The translations under genes and the position numbers were made by a program. Source: JAIXUI01 sp943373175 (lineage in GTDB: Bacteria > Bacteroidota > Bacteroidia > UBA7662 > JAIXUI01). From it: a stretch of 17,116 nt of DNA. This document shows, piece after piece, positions 7,199-14,057 of this stretch (positions within the stretch are counted from its first letter, which is position 1; each line of letters begins with the position of its first letter). The notes beneath the pieces are model-generated. The model ran no database searches, was not told the DNA's origin, and was given only the letters and a program-made list of their open reading frames with translations. The stretch is taken from assembly GCA_943373175.1 (NCBI GenBank), contig CALSBM010000072.1, positions 1 to 17,116 on the forward strand, read 5' to 3'.

Positions 7199-7257
7199 CC
7201 TTAGATTAGAACAGATTTGTTCTCTTTTGCAATTTCTTCTTGACTGATAATCTAGGG
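7199..7257. repeat. Composite stem-loop in the gene-free interval
   Basis: CCTTAGATTA (7199-7208) can pair with TAATCTAGGG (7248-7257) over ten positions with one G-T wobble. Inside lies a second hairpin, GAACA (7209-7213) with TGTTC (7218-7222) around a GATT loop, stacked directly on the first. The rest of the loop is pyrimidine-rich. This looks like a possible RNA structure, but no promoter or terminator clearly brackets it. Confidence 0.35.
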
Positions 7258-7547
7258 CTGCTTTATCATTTTTCAAAAAACATAAGAGTCGTTTAAATCA
7301 GCGAATTGATAGTGAGTCTTTCAAAAGACTGAATTTGTAATTACTTCTTGGATTTAATCTCCGAAGTGAGACATTTTACTTTTAGTCGAAGTTGTAAATT
7401 ACTTTATTGCCTGTACGTCAATTTCTTTGTTTGCTGGTGTCTCATTGTGACTAACATGGCACTCACTATCTGAGTTTTAAGATTCAGTAACCAATTAACT
7501 TAATGTTTCAGTACGTTTAAGCATTCAAATCAAGTCATGGCATATAT

Positions 7548-7610
7548 TAAAATATTGTTCCAAATATACTTTAATTAGTACAGGCTAATCACCAGTAAAA
7601 CAATATTTTA
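7548..7610. repeat. 12-bp perfect inverted repeat with a nested inverted repeat
   Basis: TAAAATATTGTT (7548-7559) and AACAATATTTTA (7599-7610) are exact inverted copies 39 bp apart. Between them, ATTAG (7574-7578) and CTAAT (7585-7589) form a smaller hairpin. The pair could extrude as a cruciform, fold in RNA, or mark the ends of a tiny element. No flanking target duplication is visible, and the interior is too short for a coding element. Confidence 0.45.
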
Positions 7611-7826
7611 GGATAGAATAATTCAAGTGACTTATGTTTGCTGTTTGAGTCGTTTGTTTATAAAATCATGTTTGAAAAAGATTGATGAACAATGCTTTTT
7701 TCATAGATTTTTAGTTTAATAAAGCTATTTAACGCATTGTAAACCAATGCTATAAAATTTAATCCGTAAGCATCAATTCAATCGAGTTGTACTTAACCAA
7801 GTAGCACGTTGGATAAGGAGAAACAA

Positions 7827-7856
7827 AAAAGGCTTCTCTTGGAGGAGAAGCCTTTT
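7827..7856 (-). terminator. Intrinsic terminator of the E2 gene, weakly bidirectional
   Basis: AAAAGGCTTCTC (7827-7838) and GAGAAGCCTTTT (7845-7856) form a perfect 12-bp stem with a 6-base loop. Read leftward, the stem ends in a run of six T residues, a classic terminator 23 bp past the E2 stop. Read rightward the T-tract is only TTTT, so it could also weakly end any transcript coming from the gene-free interval. Confidence 0.9.
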
Positions 7857-7878
7857 AAGGTTGAATTCACTATTTCGA

Positions 7879-9198
7879 TTAGAAAGTTCTGTTTGGGTCG
7901 AATTGTTCGAGGTAGTCTGCTACTTTTCTTACAAACATTCCGCCGAGCGCGCCATCCACGATTCGATGGTCATAAGAATGAGAAAGGAACATCATTTGGC
8001 GGATTCCGATAAAATCACCTTGAGGTGTCTCTATAACCGCTGGTTTCTTGCGTATTGCACCTACAGCTAGAATAGCTATTTGAGGTTGTGGAATAATTGG
8101 AGTTCCCATCACGTTTCCAAAAGTGCCTACATTGGATAAAGTGTAAGTGCCTCCCTGAATTTCATCCGGGCTAAGTTTACCTAAACGTGCACGATTAGCC
8201 AAGTCATTCACTTTCTTAGCAAGCCCTACAAGGTTGTATTGGTCAGCGTTTTTAATAACAGGAACTATTAGGTTTCCATTAGGTAAAGCTGCTGCCATTC
8301 CCACATTGATATCCTTTTTAACCAGTATGCTATTTCCATCTACGGAGGCATTGATCATTGGATAATCTTTGATAGCACGAACAATTGCTTCAATAAAAAG
8401 TGGAGTGAAAGTCAACGATTCTCCTTCGCGTTTTTCGAACTCTTTTTTAACCTTGTTTCTCCAATTAACCAAATTGGTAACATCTGCTTCAACAAATGAA
8501 GTTACATGAGCAGAAGTCTGCTTGCTCTTCACCATGTTTTCTGCAATTAGCTTACGCATCCGATCCATCTCGATGATCTCAACTTGTCCGTTAACTGAAA
8601 TAGCCGGTACAGAAGCAGCAGGAGCAGCAACTGGTTTTGATATCGGAGCAACAGGTGGAGCAACAGGGGAGATAGGTTCAGGAGATTTTCCGTCTTTTTT
8701 AAGGTTAACGTAAGTGAGAATATCTTTTTTAGTGACACGTCCTTCACTCCCTGTTCCGCTAATCTGTTCCAACTCACTCATGGAAATACCTTCCTGAGAA
8801 GCAATATTGAGTACAAGAGGGGAATAAAAACGAGAGCCTGAGGTTGAAGAAGTCACATGCTCAACTGCTGCAGCAATTTGTTTTTCAGCAACAGCAACTG
8901 GCGTAGAGGATGCCGATGTTGGCGAAGGGGCAGTAGAAGCAGCAACGGCAACACTTGCTTCAGTTTCAATTATGGCTAATGCTTTTCCTACCGGAACAAC
9001 ATCATTTTCTTGAAAAAGAATTTCTAATAAAGTGCCTGCAACCGGACTTGGAACTTCTGAATCCACTTTATCGGTGGCTATTTCCAGTACAGCTTCGTCG
9101 AGGGCGATTGCGTCACCGGGCTTCTTTAACCATTTAAGAATGGTTGCTTCCATGATACTTTCGCCCATCTTGGGCATGACAAGTTCTGCTTTGGCCAT
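7879..9198 (-). CDS. 2-oxo acid dehydrogenase complex E2 (dihydrolipoyllysine acyltransferase)
   Basis: E2 forms the core of a 2-oxo acid dehydrogenase complex and transfers the acyl group from E1's lipoyl arm to CoA. From the ATG at 9198 it is 439 residues. Residues 1-80 are a lipoyl domain with the modified lysine K44 in TDKVDSE. Residues 81-120 are an Ala/Ser/Pro linker, followed at about 123-165 by the peripheral-subunit-binding domain (ending GRVTKKDILTYV). A second Pro/Ala linker leads to the catalytic domain, with DHRIVDG at 410-416 (His411, Asp415). A single lipoyl domain and the general pattern suit a branched-chain or 2-oxoglutarate type; the substrate is not settled and no E1 or E3 genes are adjacent. 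An in-frame upstream ATG (9324) would place the promoter inside the gene and add 42 atypical residues. Confidence 0.92.
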   Translation of the reverse strand: MAKAELVMPKMGESIMEATILKWLKKPGDAIALDEAVLEIATDKVDSEVPSPVAGTLLEILFQENDVVPVGKALAIIETEASVAVAASTAPSPTSASSTPVAVAEKQIAAAVEHVTSSTSGSRFYSPLVLNIASQEGISMSELEQISGTGSEGRVTKKDILTYVNLKKDGKSPEPISPVAPPVAPISKPVAAPAASVPAISVNGQVEIIEMDRMRKLIAENMVKSKQTSAHVTSFVEADVTNLVNWRNKVKKEFEKREGESLTFTPLFIEAIVRAIKDYPMINASVDGNSILVKKDINVGMAAALPNGNLIVPVIKNADQYNLVGLAKKVNDLANRARLGKLSPDEIQGGTYTLSNVGTFGNVMGTPIIPQPQIAILAVGAIRKKPAVIETPQGDFIGIRQMMFLSHSYDHRIVDGALGGMFVRKVADYLEQFDPNRTF

Positions 9199-9239
9199 GA
9201 TGTTGGATTTGTGCTGATTTTGCGTTTTGCTTGGTTGCG

Positions 9240-9247
9240 CAAAGGTA
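9240..9247 (-). promoter_or_regulatory. Bacteroidota -7 box upstream of the E2 gene
   Basis: On the minus strand this reads TACCTTTG followed by CGCAAC, nearly the same as the lipoprotein promoter at 1899 (TACCTTTG then CGTCAAC). The E2 ATG at 9198 is 41 bp downstream. No clear TTG is found at the usual -33 distance. It supports the 9198 start over the upstream ATGs. Confidence 0.6.
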
Positions 9248-9375
9248 GCTATTTCCGTGGTTGTCATTAAGCTATTTACCTTCTTATACACTACAGGAAA
9301 AGAAATTTGAAAAAGCCCCAACACTTAAATTGTAGAAAAAGCTTTGTGACAATTACTTTTCCTTATGTTTTATTC

Positions 9376-9402
9376 AAAATTGATACGAATTATATCAATT
9401 TT
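9376..9402. repeat. 10-bp palindrome between cinA and the E2 gene
   Basis: AAAATTGATA (9376-9385) and TATCAATTTT (9393-9402) are perfect inverted copies around a 7-base spacer. Read leftward it lies about 80 bp past the cinA stop. The stem has almost no G/C and only a short T-run, so it is a poor terminator. It could be a regulator binding site upstream of the E2 promoter. Confidence 0.4.
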
Positions 9403-9483
9403 TAAACCGATAAACGTATTGATTGACCACTACACTGTGTGAGGTACTCTATGGAAATAAAGTGAGATAACTCAATGATAAGG

Positions 9484-10722
9484 TTATTTATTCAGTAGCT
9501 CCCAAAGCCTGAACAAAACATGCCAAGCTGCTCTTTCCATTATTAATCCTCTTTGATCACCGAAATTAATACACTCGGTAAAAGCGACATCATGTCCGGA
9601 AATGGCCATCCAAACAGTACCAACCGGCTTTTCAGCGCTTCCTCCCGTTGGGCCTGCAACTCCGGATAAGGCAATTCCCCATTGCGCACCTGTTAACATT
9701 CGGATGCCTTTCGCCATTTCAGTAACCACCGTTTCACTTACTGCGCCGAATTGCTCAATTGAGTTAGGAGAAACCTTCAGAAGGTTTATCTTCATAGCAT
9801 TAGAATAGCTTACTACTCCTCCTTCATACCAATCTGAACTGCCGGGAATACTGGTTACTAAGTGGCAAACTAATCCACCGGTACAACTTTCGGCTAAAGA
9901 GAGTTTTTCTCCTTTAATTTTTAGTTTCTCCCCAATCGCCTCAGTAAGCGTTAACTCGTTCGTTCCGTAGGCTTTTAAACCAATCCTGGATTTGATTTCG
10001 TCAGCAAATTGAAGTGTTTCCTGTTGCAATAGCAATTGGTGAACACCATAAGCACTTAAACGAAGGCGGACTAACCCAGGCTTTGGGAGATAAGCTAATT
10101 TAATGTGCTGTGGAAGACGATCCTCAATGTCGGCAATCAATTCAGCAAGAGCAGATTCAACAATACCGGCTGTCATAATAGTATGGTGAAACTGTGCCGG
10201 CAATTGAAAGCGTTCCAATAACTTAGGAATGACCTGTTTTTGCATCAGGTGTTTCATTTCATACGGCACCCCTGGCATAGAAATAAGGACTTTTCCCAGA
10301 TGGTTGAACCACATTCCTGAGGCCGTGCCCATCAAGTTAGGGAGAACCTCGCAATTTTGGGGAAGATCTGCCTGCTTACGGTTAGCATCTTTTAATACTC
10401 TTCCTCTTTTACTGAACCAGTCTTCCAGCCTGCTTTCTACTTCTGTGTTTCGAATCAGCGTGGTTTGAAAATACTCTACCAAAGTATGTTTGGTAATATC
10501 ATCTTTGGTTGGCCCAAGACCTCCGGTCATGAGTATCAAATCTGCACGTTGAAATGCCTGATTTAAGCCTTCAACAATCGATTCTTTAGAATCTTGGATC
10601 GAGCTAATCCGTATCACTTTAATACCAAACTGGCTGAGTTGTTCCCCCATCCAGGCGCTGTTGGTATCTACAATTTGTCCAATCAGGATTTCATCTCCTA
10701 CAGTAATTATCTCGCATTTCAT
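9484..10722 (-). CDS. cinA: CinA-family protein (nicotinamide-nucleotide amidase)
   Basis: CinA proteins deamidate nicotinamide mononucleotide to nicotinate mononucleotide in pyridine-nucleotide recycling, and many have a pyrophosphatase activity in the N-terminal half. At 412 residues this is the full two-domain form. The N-terminal MoCF-binding-like (COG1058) domain shows VGDEILIGQIVDTNS near 8-22 and TGGLGPTKDD at 66-75. The C-terminal PncC domain shows AESCTGG at 277-283, a PGSSDWYEGGVVSYSNAMK segment at about 293-311, and GVAGPTGG at 354-361. All the hallmark segments of an active amidase are present. It starts with ATG at 10722, 66 bp from the divergent icd gene, and is probably a single-gene unit because E2 has its own promoter. 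Confidence 0.93.
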   Translation of the reverse strand: MKCEIITVGDEILIGQIVDTNSAWMGEQLSQFGIKVIRISSIQDSKESIVEGLNQAFQRADLILMTGGLGPTKDDITKHTLVEYFQTTLIRNTEVESRLEDWFSKRGRVLKDANRKQADLPQNCEVLPNLMGTASGMWFNHLGKVLISMPGVPYEMKHLMQKQVIPKLLERFQLPAQFHHTIMTAGIVESALAELIADIEDRLPQHIKLAYLPKPGLVRLRLSAYGVHQLLLQQETLQFADEIKSRIGLKAYGTNELTLTEAIGEKLKIKGEKLSLAESCTGGLVCHLVTSIPGSSDWYEGGVVSYSNAMKINLLKVSPNSIEQFGAVSETVVTEMAKGIRMLTGAQWGIALSGVAGPTGGSAEKPVGTVWMAISGHDVAFTECINFGDQRGLIMERAAWHVLFRLWELLNK

Positions 10723-10762
10723 TTCGGACGAAAAATAGCCAAATCCCTTGGTCTGAAAATAG

Positions 10763-10770
10763 TATTTTTG
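10763..10770 (+). promoter_or_regulatory. Bacteroidota -7 box upstream of icd
   Basis: TATTTTTG matches TAnnTTTG exactly and is followed by ACCGCC, close to the sequence after the lptD box at 14044 (TACTTTTG then ACCGC). The icd ATG at 10789 is 18 bp further on, giving a very short leader. No TTG stands at the usual -33 spacing; the nearest, at 10748, is too close. Confidence 0.55.
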
Positions 10771-10788
10771 ACCGCCAATTCAATTGAC

Positions 10789-12234
10789 ATGTCTCAAAAC
10801 GTACCCATTACAGTGGCCTATGGCGATGGCATCGGTCCAGAAATCATGGACGCCACGCTCCGCATTATTCAGGCTGCAGGCGCCCGAGTTGACATCGACA
10901 CCATAGAAGTCGGTGAAAAAGTTTACCTGAGTGGAAACACATCAGGCATTGCTGATTCCTCTTGGGACTCGCTTCGAAGGAATAAAGTATTCCTGAAAGC
11001 TCCAATTACCACTCCTCAAGGCGGCGGTTATAAAAGCCTTAACGTGACAACACGTAAAATGTTAAGCCTGTACGCGAATGTTCGCCCTTGTATTGCTTAC
11101 CATCCTTATGTTGACACTAACTATCCGAATATGGATGTGGTGATTATCCGAGAGAATGAGGAGGATTTGTATGCCGGAATCGAGCACCAACAGACCGATG
11201 AAGTAGTACAGTGCCTAAAATTGATTAGTCGTCCGGGTTGTGAGCGAATAGTTCGTTATGCATTTGAATATGCCCGCCTTTACGGACGCAAAAAGGTTAC
11301 TTGCTTCACCAAGGATAACATTATGAAGCAAACCGATGGTATGTTTCATGCCATTTTTGACGAAATTGGAGTTGAATATCCAGAAATTGAGCAGGAACAC
11401 TGGATTATCGATATCGGTTCTGCCAAATTAGCGGACACTCCAGAGATTTTTGATGTAATCGTGACCCTCAACCTGTACGGAGATATTATTTCAGACATCG
11501 CTGCACAGATTGCGGGTTCAGTAGGAATGGCAGGTTCTGCTAACATTGGCCCTAACAGCGCCATGTTCGAAGCAATTCACGGTTCAGCTCCTCGTCGTGC
11601 CGGTCAAAATGTAGCGAATCCATCCGGTTTGCTCATGGGCGCGGTTCAGATGCTGGTGCATATTGAGCAGCCAGATATAGCCGAGAAGGTTCATAATGCT
11701 TGGTTGAAGGCACTTGAGGATGGCATTCATACTTATGACATCTACAAAGAAGGTTTGTCGAAAGAAAAGGTAGGAACCAAAGAATTTGCCGATGCTGTAA
11801 TCGAAAGATTAGGTCAGAAACCTTCTCAATTGAAGCCAGTTCACTACACCAACGGCAAAAAAATGAACTTGCCTGCGGTAGGACGTAAAACTCCGGCTCA
11901 GAAAGAAATCGCTGGCGTTGACATCTTCTTGCATTGGCATGGCACAGATGCATTGGAATTGGGTAATACCATCAAGGCATTGGATGTTGAAGGAATGTCG
12001 TTGAGCATGATATCGAATAGAGGTATAATGGTTTGGCCAAAAGGATTTCCAGAAACGTATTGCACCGATCATTGGAGGTTGCGCTACAAGCCATCTCAAG
12101 GAACAACTATTGATCATCAGCAAATTATAGATCAATTGAGTGCTGTTATGGCAGCAGGTTATGATTTTATCAAAACCGAAAACCTGATAAGATTTGACGG
12201 AAAAGATGCATACTCACTCGGGCAAGGTCAGTAA
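10789..12234 (+). CDS. icd: Isocitrate dehydrogenase, long (Thermus/Rickettsia-like) form
   Basis: This TCA-cycle enzyme oxidatively decarboxylates isocitrate to 2-oxoglutarate using NADP or NAD. From the ATG at 10789 it is 481 residues, longer than the ~416-residue E. coli type. The substrate site is intact (S83, N85, R89 in the KSLNVTTRK segment, R99 in YANVRP, R121), with catalytic Y128 and K175 and metal-binding D232/D236 in the NLYGDIISDIAAQ loop. The nucleotide loop is HGSAP (264-268) followed by ANP (276-278). Residues from about 345 on form an extra domain, as in the Thermus thermophilus and Rickettsia enzymes. Cofactor preference cannot be decided by eye. The in-frame ATG at 10594 lies inside cinA and upstream of the promoter, so it is rejected. 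Confidence 0.92.
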   Translation: MSQNVPITVAYGDGIGPEIMDATLRIIQAAGARVDIDTIEVGEKVYLSGNTSGIADSSWDSLRRNKVFLKAPITTPQGGGYKSLNVTTRKMLSLYANVRPCIAYHPYVDTNYPNMDVVIIRENEEDLYAGIEHQQTDEVVQCLKLISRPGCERIVRYAFEYARLYGRKKVTCFTKDNIMKQTDGMFHAIFDEIGVEYPEIEQEHWIIDIGSAKLADTPEIFDVIVTLNLYGDIISDIAAQIAGSVGMAGSANIGPNSAMFEAIHGSAPRRAGQNVANPSGLLMGAVQMLVHIEQPDIAEKVHNAWLKALEDGIHTYDIYKEGLSKEKVGTKEFADAVIERLGQKPSQLKPVHYTNGKKMNLPAVGRKTPAQKEIAGVDIFLHWHGTDALELGNTIKALDVEGMSLSMISNRGIMVWPKGFPETYCTDHWRLRYKPSQGTTIDHQQIIDQLSAVMAAGYDFIKTENLIRFDGKDAYSLGQGQ

Positions 12235-12256
12235 CAACCTGCCAGTAGTTTTAAAA

Positions 12257-12285
12257 GAAAAAGCCCGAAATGTTCGGGCTTTTTC
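12257..12285. terminator. Bidirectional intrinsic terminator between icd and the MCE gene
   Basis: GAAAAAGCCCGAA (12257-12269) and TTCGGGCTTTTTC (12273-12285) form a perfect 13-bp stem with a 3-base loop, with T-runs on both strands. It is 23 bp past the icd stop and 31 bp past the stop of the convergent MlaD-like gene, so it should end both transcripts. Confidence 0.93.
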
Positions 12286-12315
12286 TTTGGTTGTTAAATC
12301 GAATTAGTGAAGTAG

Positions 12316-13251
12316 TTATTCAGCCTTCTTTCTTTTTTTTCCAAAGACTGAAAAGTGAATGTACTCACCTGGATTTTCTTTCAGATCAATCAGCAGTTTA
12401 TCAAGCGATTGCGTTGATTTAGTCAAGTTTTTGTACAATTGATCATCGTTGACTAATTGCCCTAAAGTTCCCTGACCAGCGTTCACTTTCTTCAACATAA
12501 TCTGAGTCTGTGCTAACGCTTCCCTAGCTTGAGTTACAACGCCATTAATGTCAGCTTTCACTAAAGAATCTGAGAAGGTTGAAACATTTTGTAGTGTTTT
12601 ATTTATTAAGCCGTTGTTTTTTTCTAAACTGGAGGCGATTGAAGCCGCTGATGTCAGAATTTGATCGAGTTTTTTCGCTTCATCGGCGAGTAGCTCATCT
12701 ATTTGGCGCGTAATATTAGCTGAATGAGTAAGCGCCTGATTGATTTTTCCTTGATTATCGTTGTTAGTAAGCTGATTGAGATTAGCAATTAACGTATCCA
12801 TTCGACTTATTACCGATTCAGCTTTATCCTTGATAGGTTTTATGTTAGAAGTTAAGGATTCTTCTTGCTCTCCGATTAAAAGAGCACCTTCAGCCAGAAG
12901 TTTATTTCCTGCTTCATCGTTAACTATTATAAGCCCTTTGCTACCGAGCAAATCGGTGCTAGAAATAATAGCTTTAGAGCCTTCTTTCAATTTTAAATCA
13001 TAGCTAATATCAAAGTAGGCTATTATTTTACCTAGATCCACATCATCGAAAACGATGTTTTTTACTTTTCCAACCTTTAACCCTCTGTAGAAAACTGGGG
13101 TGGACTTTTGAAGTCCTGTTGCATCAGAAAACTCTACCCGATACGAGAAAGACTTAGAAAACAAGTCAGTTCCTTTTAGGTAATTAATTCCTAAGAGCAA
13201 GGTAAGGACAGAGATAGTGGCAAGAATGCCGATTTTAACTTCGTTTTTCAA
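12316..13251 (-). CDS. MCE/MlaD-family lipid-transport protein
   Basis: MlaD-type proteins are anchored in the inner membrane and form hexameric rings that pass phospholipids between membranes together with an ABC transporter. This one is 311 residues. It has an N-terminal membrane anchor at about 7-25 (IGILATISVLTLLLGINYL) and an MCE domain at about 38-115 with the typical ATGLQKSTPVFYRGLKVGKV segment and SKGLIIV. A long helical C-terminal region from 125 on is rich in Asn, Gln, Ser and Leu. The start is 5 bp after the amidase stop, so the two form an operon, an arrangement seen in other Bacteroidota. The ATPase and permease partners are not in the window. Phospholipid transport is inferred from the family. 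Confidence 0.87.
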   Translation of the reverse strand: MKNEVKIGILATISVLTLLLGINYLKGTDLFSKSFSYRVEFSDATGLQKSTPVFYRGLKVGKVKNIVFDDVDLGKIIAYFDISYDLKLKEGSKAIISSTDLLGSKGLIIVNDEAGNKLLAEGALLIGEQEESLTSNIKPIKDKAESVISRMDTLIANLNQLTNNDNQGKINQALTHSANITRQIDELLADEAKKLDQILTSAASIASSLEKNNGLINKTLQNVSTFSDSLVKADINGVVTQAREALAQTQIMLKKVNAGQGTLGQLVNDDQLYKNLTKSTQSLDKLLIDLKENPGEYIHFSVFGKKRKKAE

Positions 13252-13256
13252 GGGTA

Positions 13257-14027
13257 TTATTTTTCGTATTGGTTTTTGAAGCGGTTAAAAGCTTCGAAAA
13301 TACAAGTGGCAATTTCACTCTGTCCATTTTTTGAACTCATGTATTGTCCTTCATTAGTATTAGTAAGAAAGCCAGTTTCGATAAGGATTGCAGGCATCTG
13401 AGTTTTATACAAAACTAGAAATCCTGCCTGTTTTACTCCTCTGCTTGTTCTATCGCAGGCTTCAAATTCTTCTTCAACAAAAGAGGCAAGCTTTAAACTT
13501 TGATCGAGATAGGCATTTTTATACATATCCAAAATCGCGTAGGCTTCCGGGGTATTCGGAACAAAGCCGTCATAATTGGCTTCATAGTCTTTCTCTTTAA
13601 GAATAACTGCGTTTTCCCTGTTTGCTACATTTAGGCTGGCCTTATTTACATGTAATCCCATAACATAAGATTCTGTTCCAAAAACCGATTTTCGACCTGA
13701 ATTACAATGAATGGAAATGAAACAATCGGCATTAGCCCGGTTAGCAATAGCGGCTCTTTCGTAGAGTTCAACAAACGTATCATCGTCGCGAGTGAAAATG
13801 ACCTTCACATTTTTGTGTTTTTGCCGGATAAACTGCCCCAGTTTTAAAGCAACTGCCAGCGACACTTCTTTTTCTTTGCTGTTTTTACCAAGGCATCCAG
13901 AATCGTGACCACCATGTCCAGCGTCAATCACCACAGTTCTTAAACGAGGTGTTTTTGCACTAAAGCTGTTGGCTGACAACAACATAAGTACAGCAACTAC
14001 AAGTATGATTGGAAAGGCATTGCGCAC
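13257..14027 (-). CDS. N-acetylmuramoyl-L-alanine amidase (Amidase_3, zinc-dependent)
   Basis: The enzyme cleaves the amide bond between N-acetylmuramic acid and L-alanine in peptidoglycan, usually for daughter-cell separation. It is 256 residues. Residues 1-24 form a signal peptide (RNAFP, then a hydrophobic core ending SANSFSA). The catalytic domain follows directly with zinc ligands H38 in DAGHGG, E54 in KEKEV and H107 in SIHCN, and catalytic E217 in IETGFLTN. There is no cell-wall-binding domain. The start is GTG at 14027: an in-frame TAA lies six codons upstream, and the next ATG (residue 15) would destroy the signal peptide. Its predicted promoter lies within the divergent lptD gene. 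It is first in an operon with the MlaD-like gene. Confidence 0.9.
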   Translation of the reverse strand: MRNAFPIILVVAVLMLLSANSFSAKTPRLRTVVIDAGHGGHDSGCLGKNSKEKEVSLAVALKLGQFIRQKHKNVKVIFTRDDDTFVELYERAAIANRANADCFISIHCNSGRKSVFGTESYVMGLHVNKASLNVANRENAVILKEKDYEANYDGFVPNTPEAYAILDMYKNAYLDQSLKLASFVEEEFEACDRTSRGVKQAGFLVLYKTQMPAILIETGFLTNTNEGQYMSSKNGQSEIATCIFEAFNRFKNQYEK

Positions 14028-14051
14028 GTGTGGGCGTTTTTCTTACTTTTG
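14020..14051 (+). promoter_or_regulatory. Predicted lptD promoter
   Basis: TACTTTTG at 14044-14051 matches TAnnTTTG exactly, with TTG at 14020-14022 located 21 bp upstream. Transcription would begin at about 14056-14060, which argues against the GTG at 14028 as the lptD start. The element lies across the 5' end of the divergent amidase gene. Confidence 0.55.
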
Positions 14052-14057
14052 ACCGCT

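Larger units (their letters stand above)
6900..7826. other. Gene-free, A/T-rich, hairpin-rich interval of about 0.9 kb
   Basis: I see no credible protein gene here on either strand: stops are frequent in all frames and nothing resembles a known protein fragment, tRNA, rRNA, tmRNA or RNase P RNA. It does contain several inverted repeats: a two-part hairpin at 7035-7070, TGCTAT/ATAGCA at 7138-7162, a composite stem-loop at 7199-7257, AGTCTTT/AAAGACT at 7315-7330, a 12-bp repeat at 7548-7610, and GCATTG/CAATGC at 7734-7750. A TAnnTTTG box (TATGTTTG) is at 7633-7640. An imperfect direct repeat, TTGTAATTACTT (7335-7346) against TTGTAAATTACTTT (7392-7405), is also present. Small RNA genes, an untranslated relic or simple decayed DNA are all possible. 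Confidence 0.55.

Noticed and set aside
7335..7405. Imperfect direct repeat TTGTAATTACTT / TTGTAAATTACTTT
   Set aside because: Two A/T-rich copies with one indel and no further copies; not enough for a repeat family, iteron set or CRISPR.
7561..7568. Leftward TAnnTTTG box (TATATTTG on the minus strand)
   Set aside because: No TTG at -33 and no gene downstream; one such match is expected by chance in 1 kb of A/T-rich DNA.
7809..8070. Two small rightward open frames
   Set aside because: They are mostly antisense to the E2 gene and its terminator stem and show no protein-like composition or start context.
8522..8777. Open frames antisense or out of frame within the E2 linker
   Set aside because: They result from the Ala/Pro-rich linker composition; the E2 reading is complete and conserved.
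9199..9324. 42-residue N-terminal extension of the E2 protein
   Set aside because: The lipoyl domain begins right at MAKAELVMPKMGES, the extension has no targeting signal, and the -7 box at 9240-9247 lies within it.
10730..10737. Leftward promoter box for cinA (TATTTTTC)
   Set aside because: It misses the final G, lacks a -33 element and would start transcription at the ATG itself; left unannotated.
10594..10788. 65-residue N-terminal extension of isocitrate dehydrogenase
   Set aside because: It lies mostly antisense within cinA and upstream of the predicted promoter, and the family starts near PITVAYGDGIGPE.
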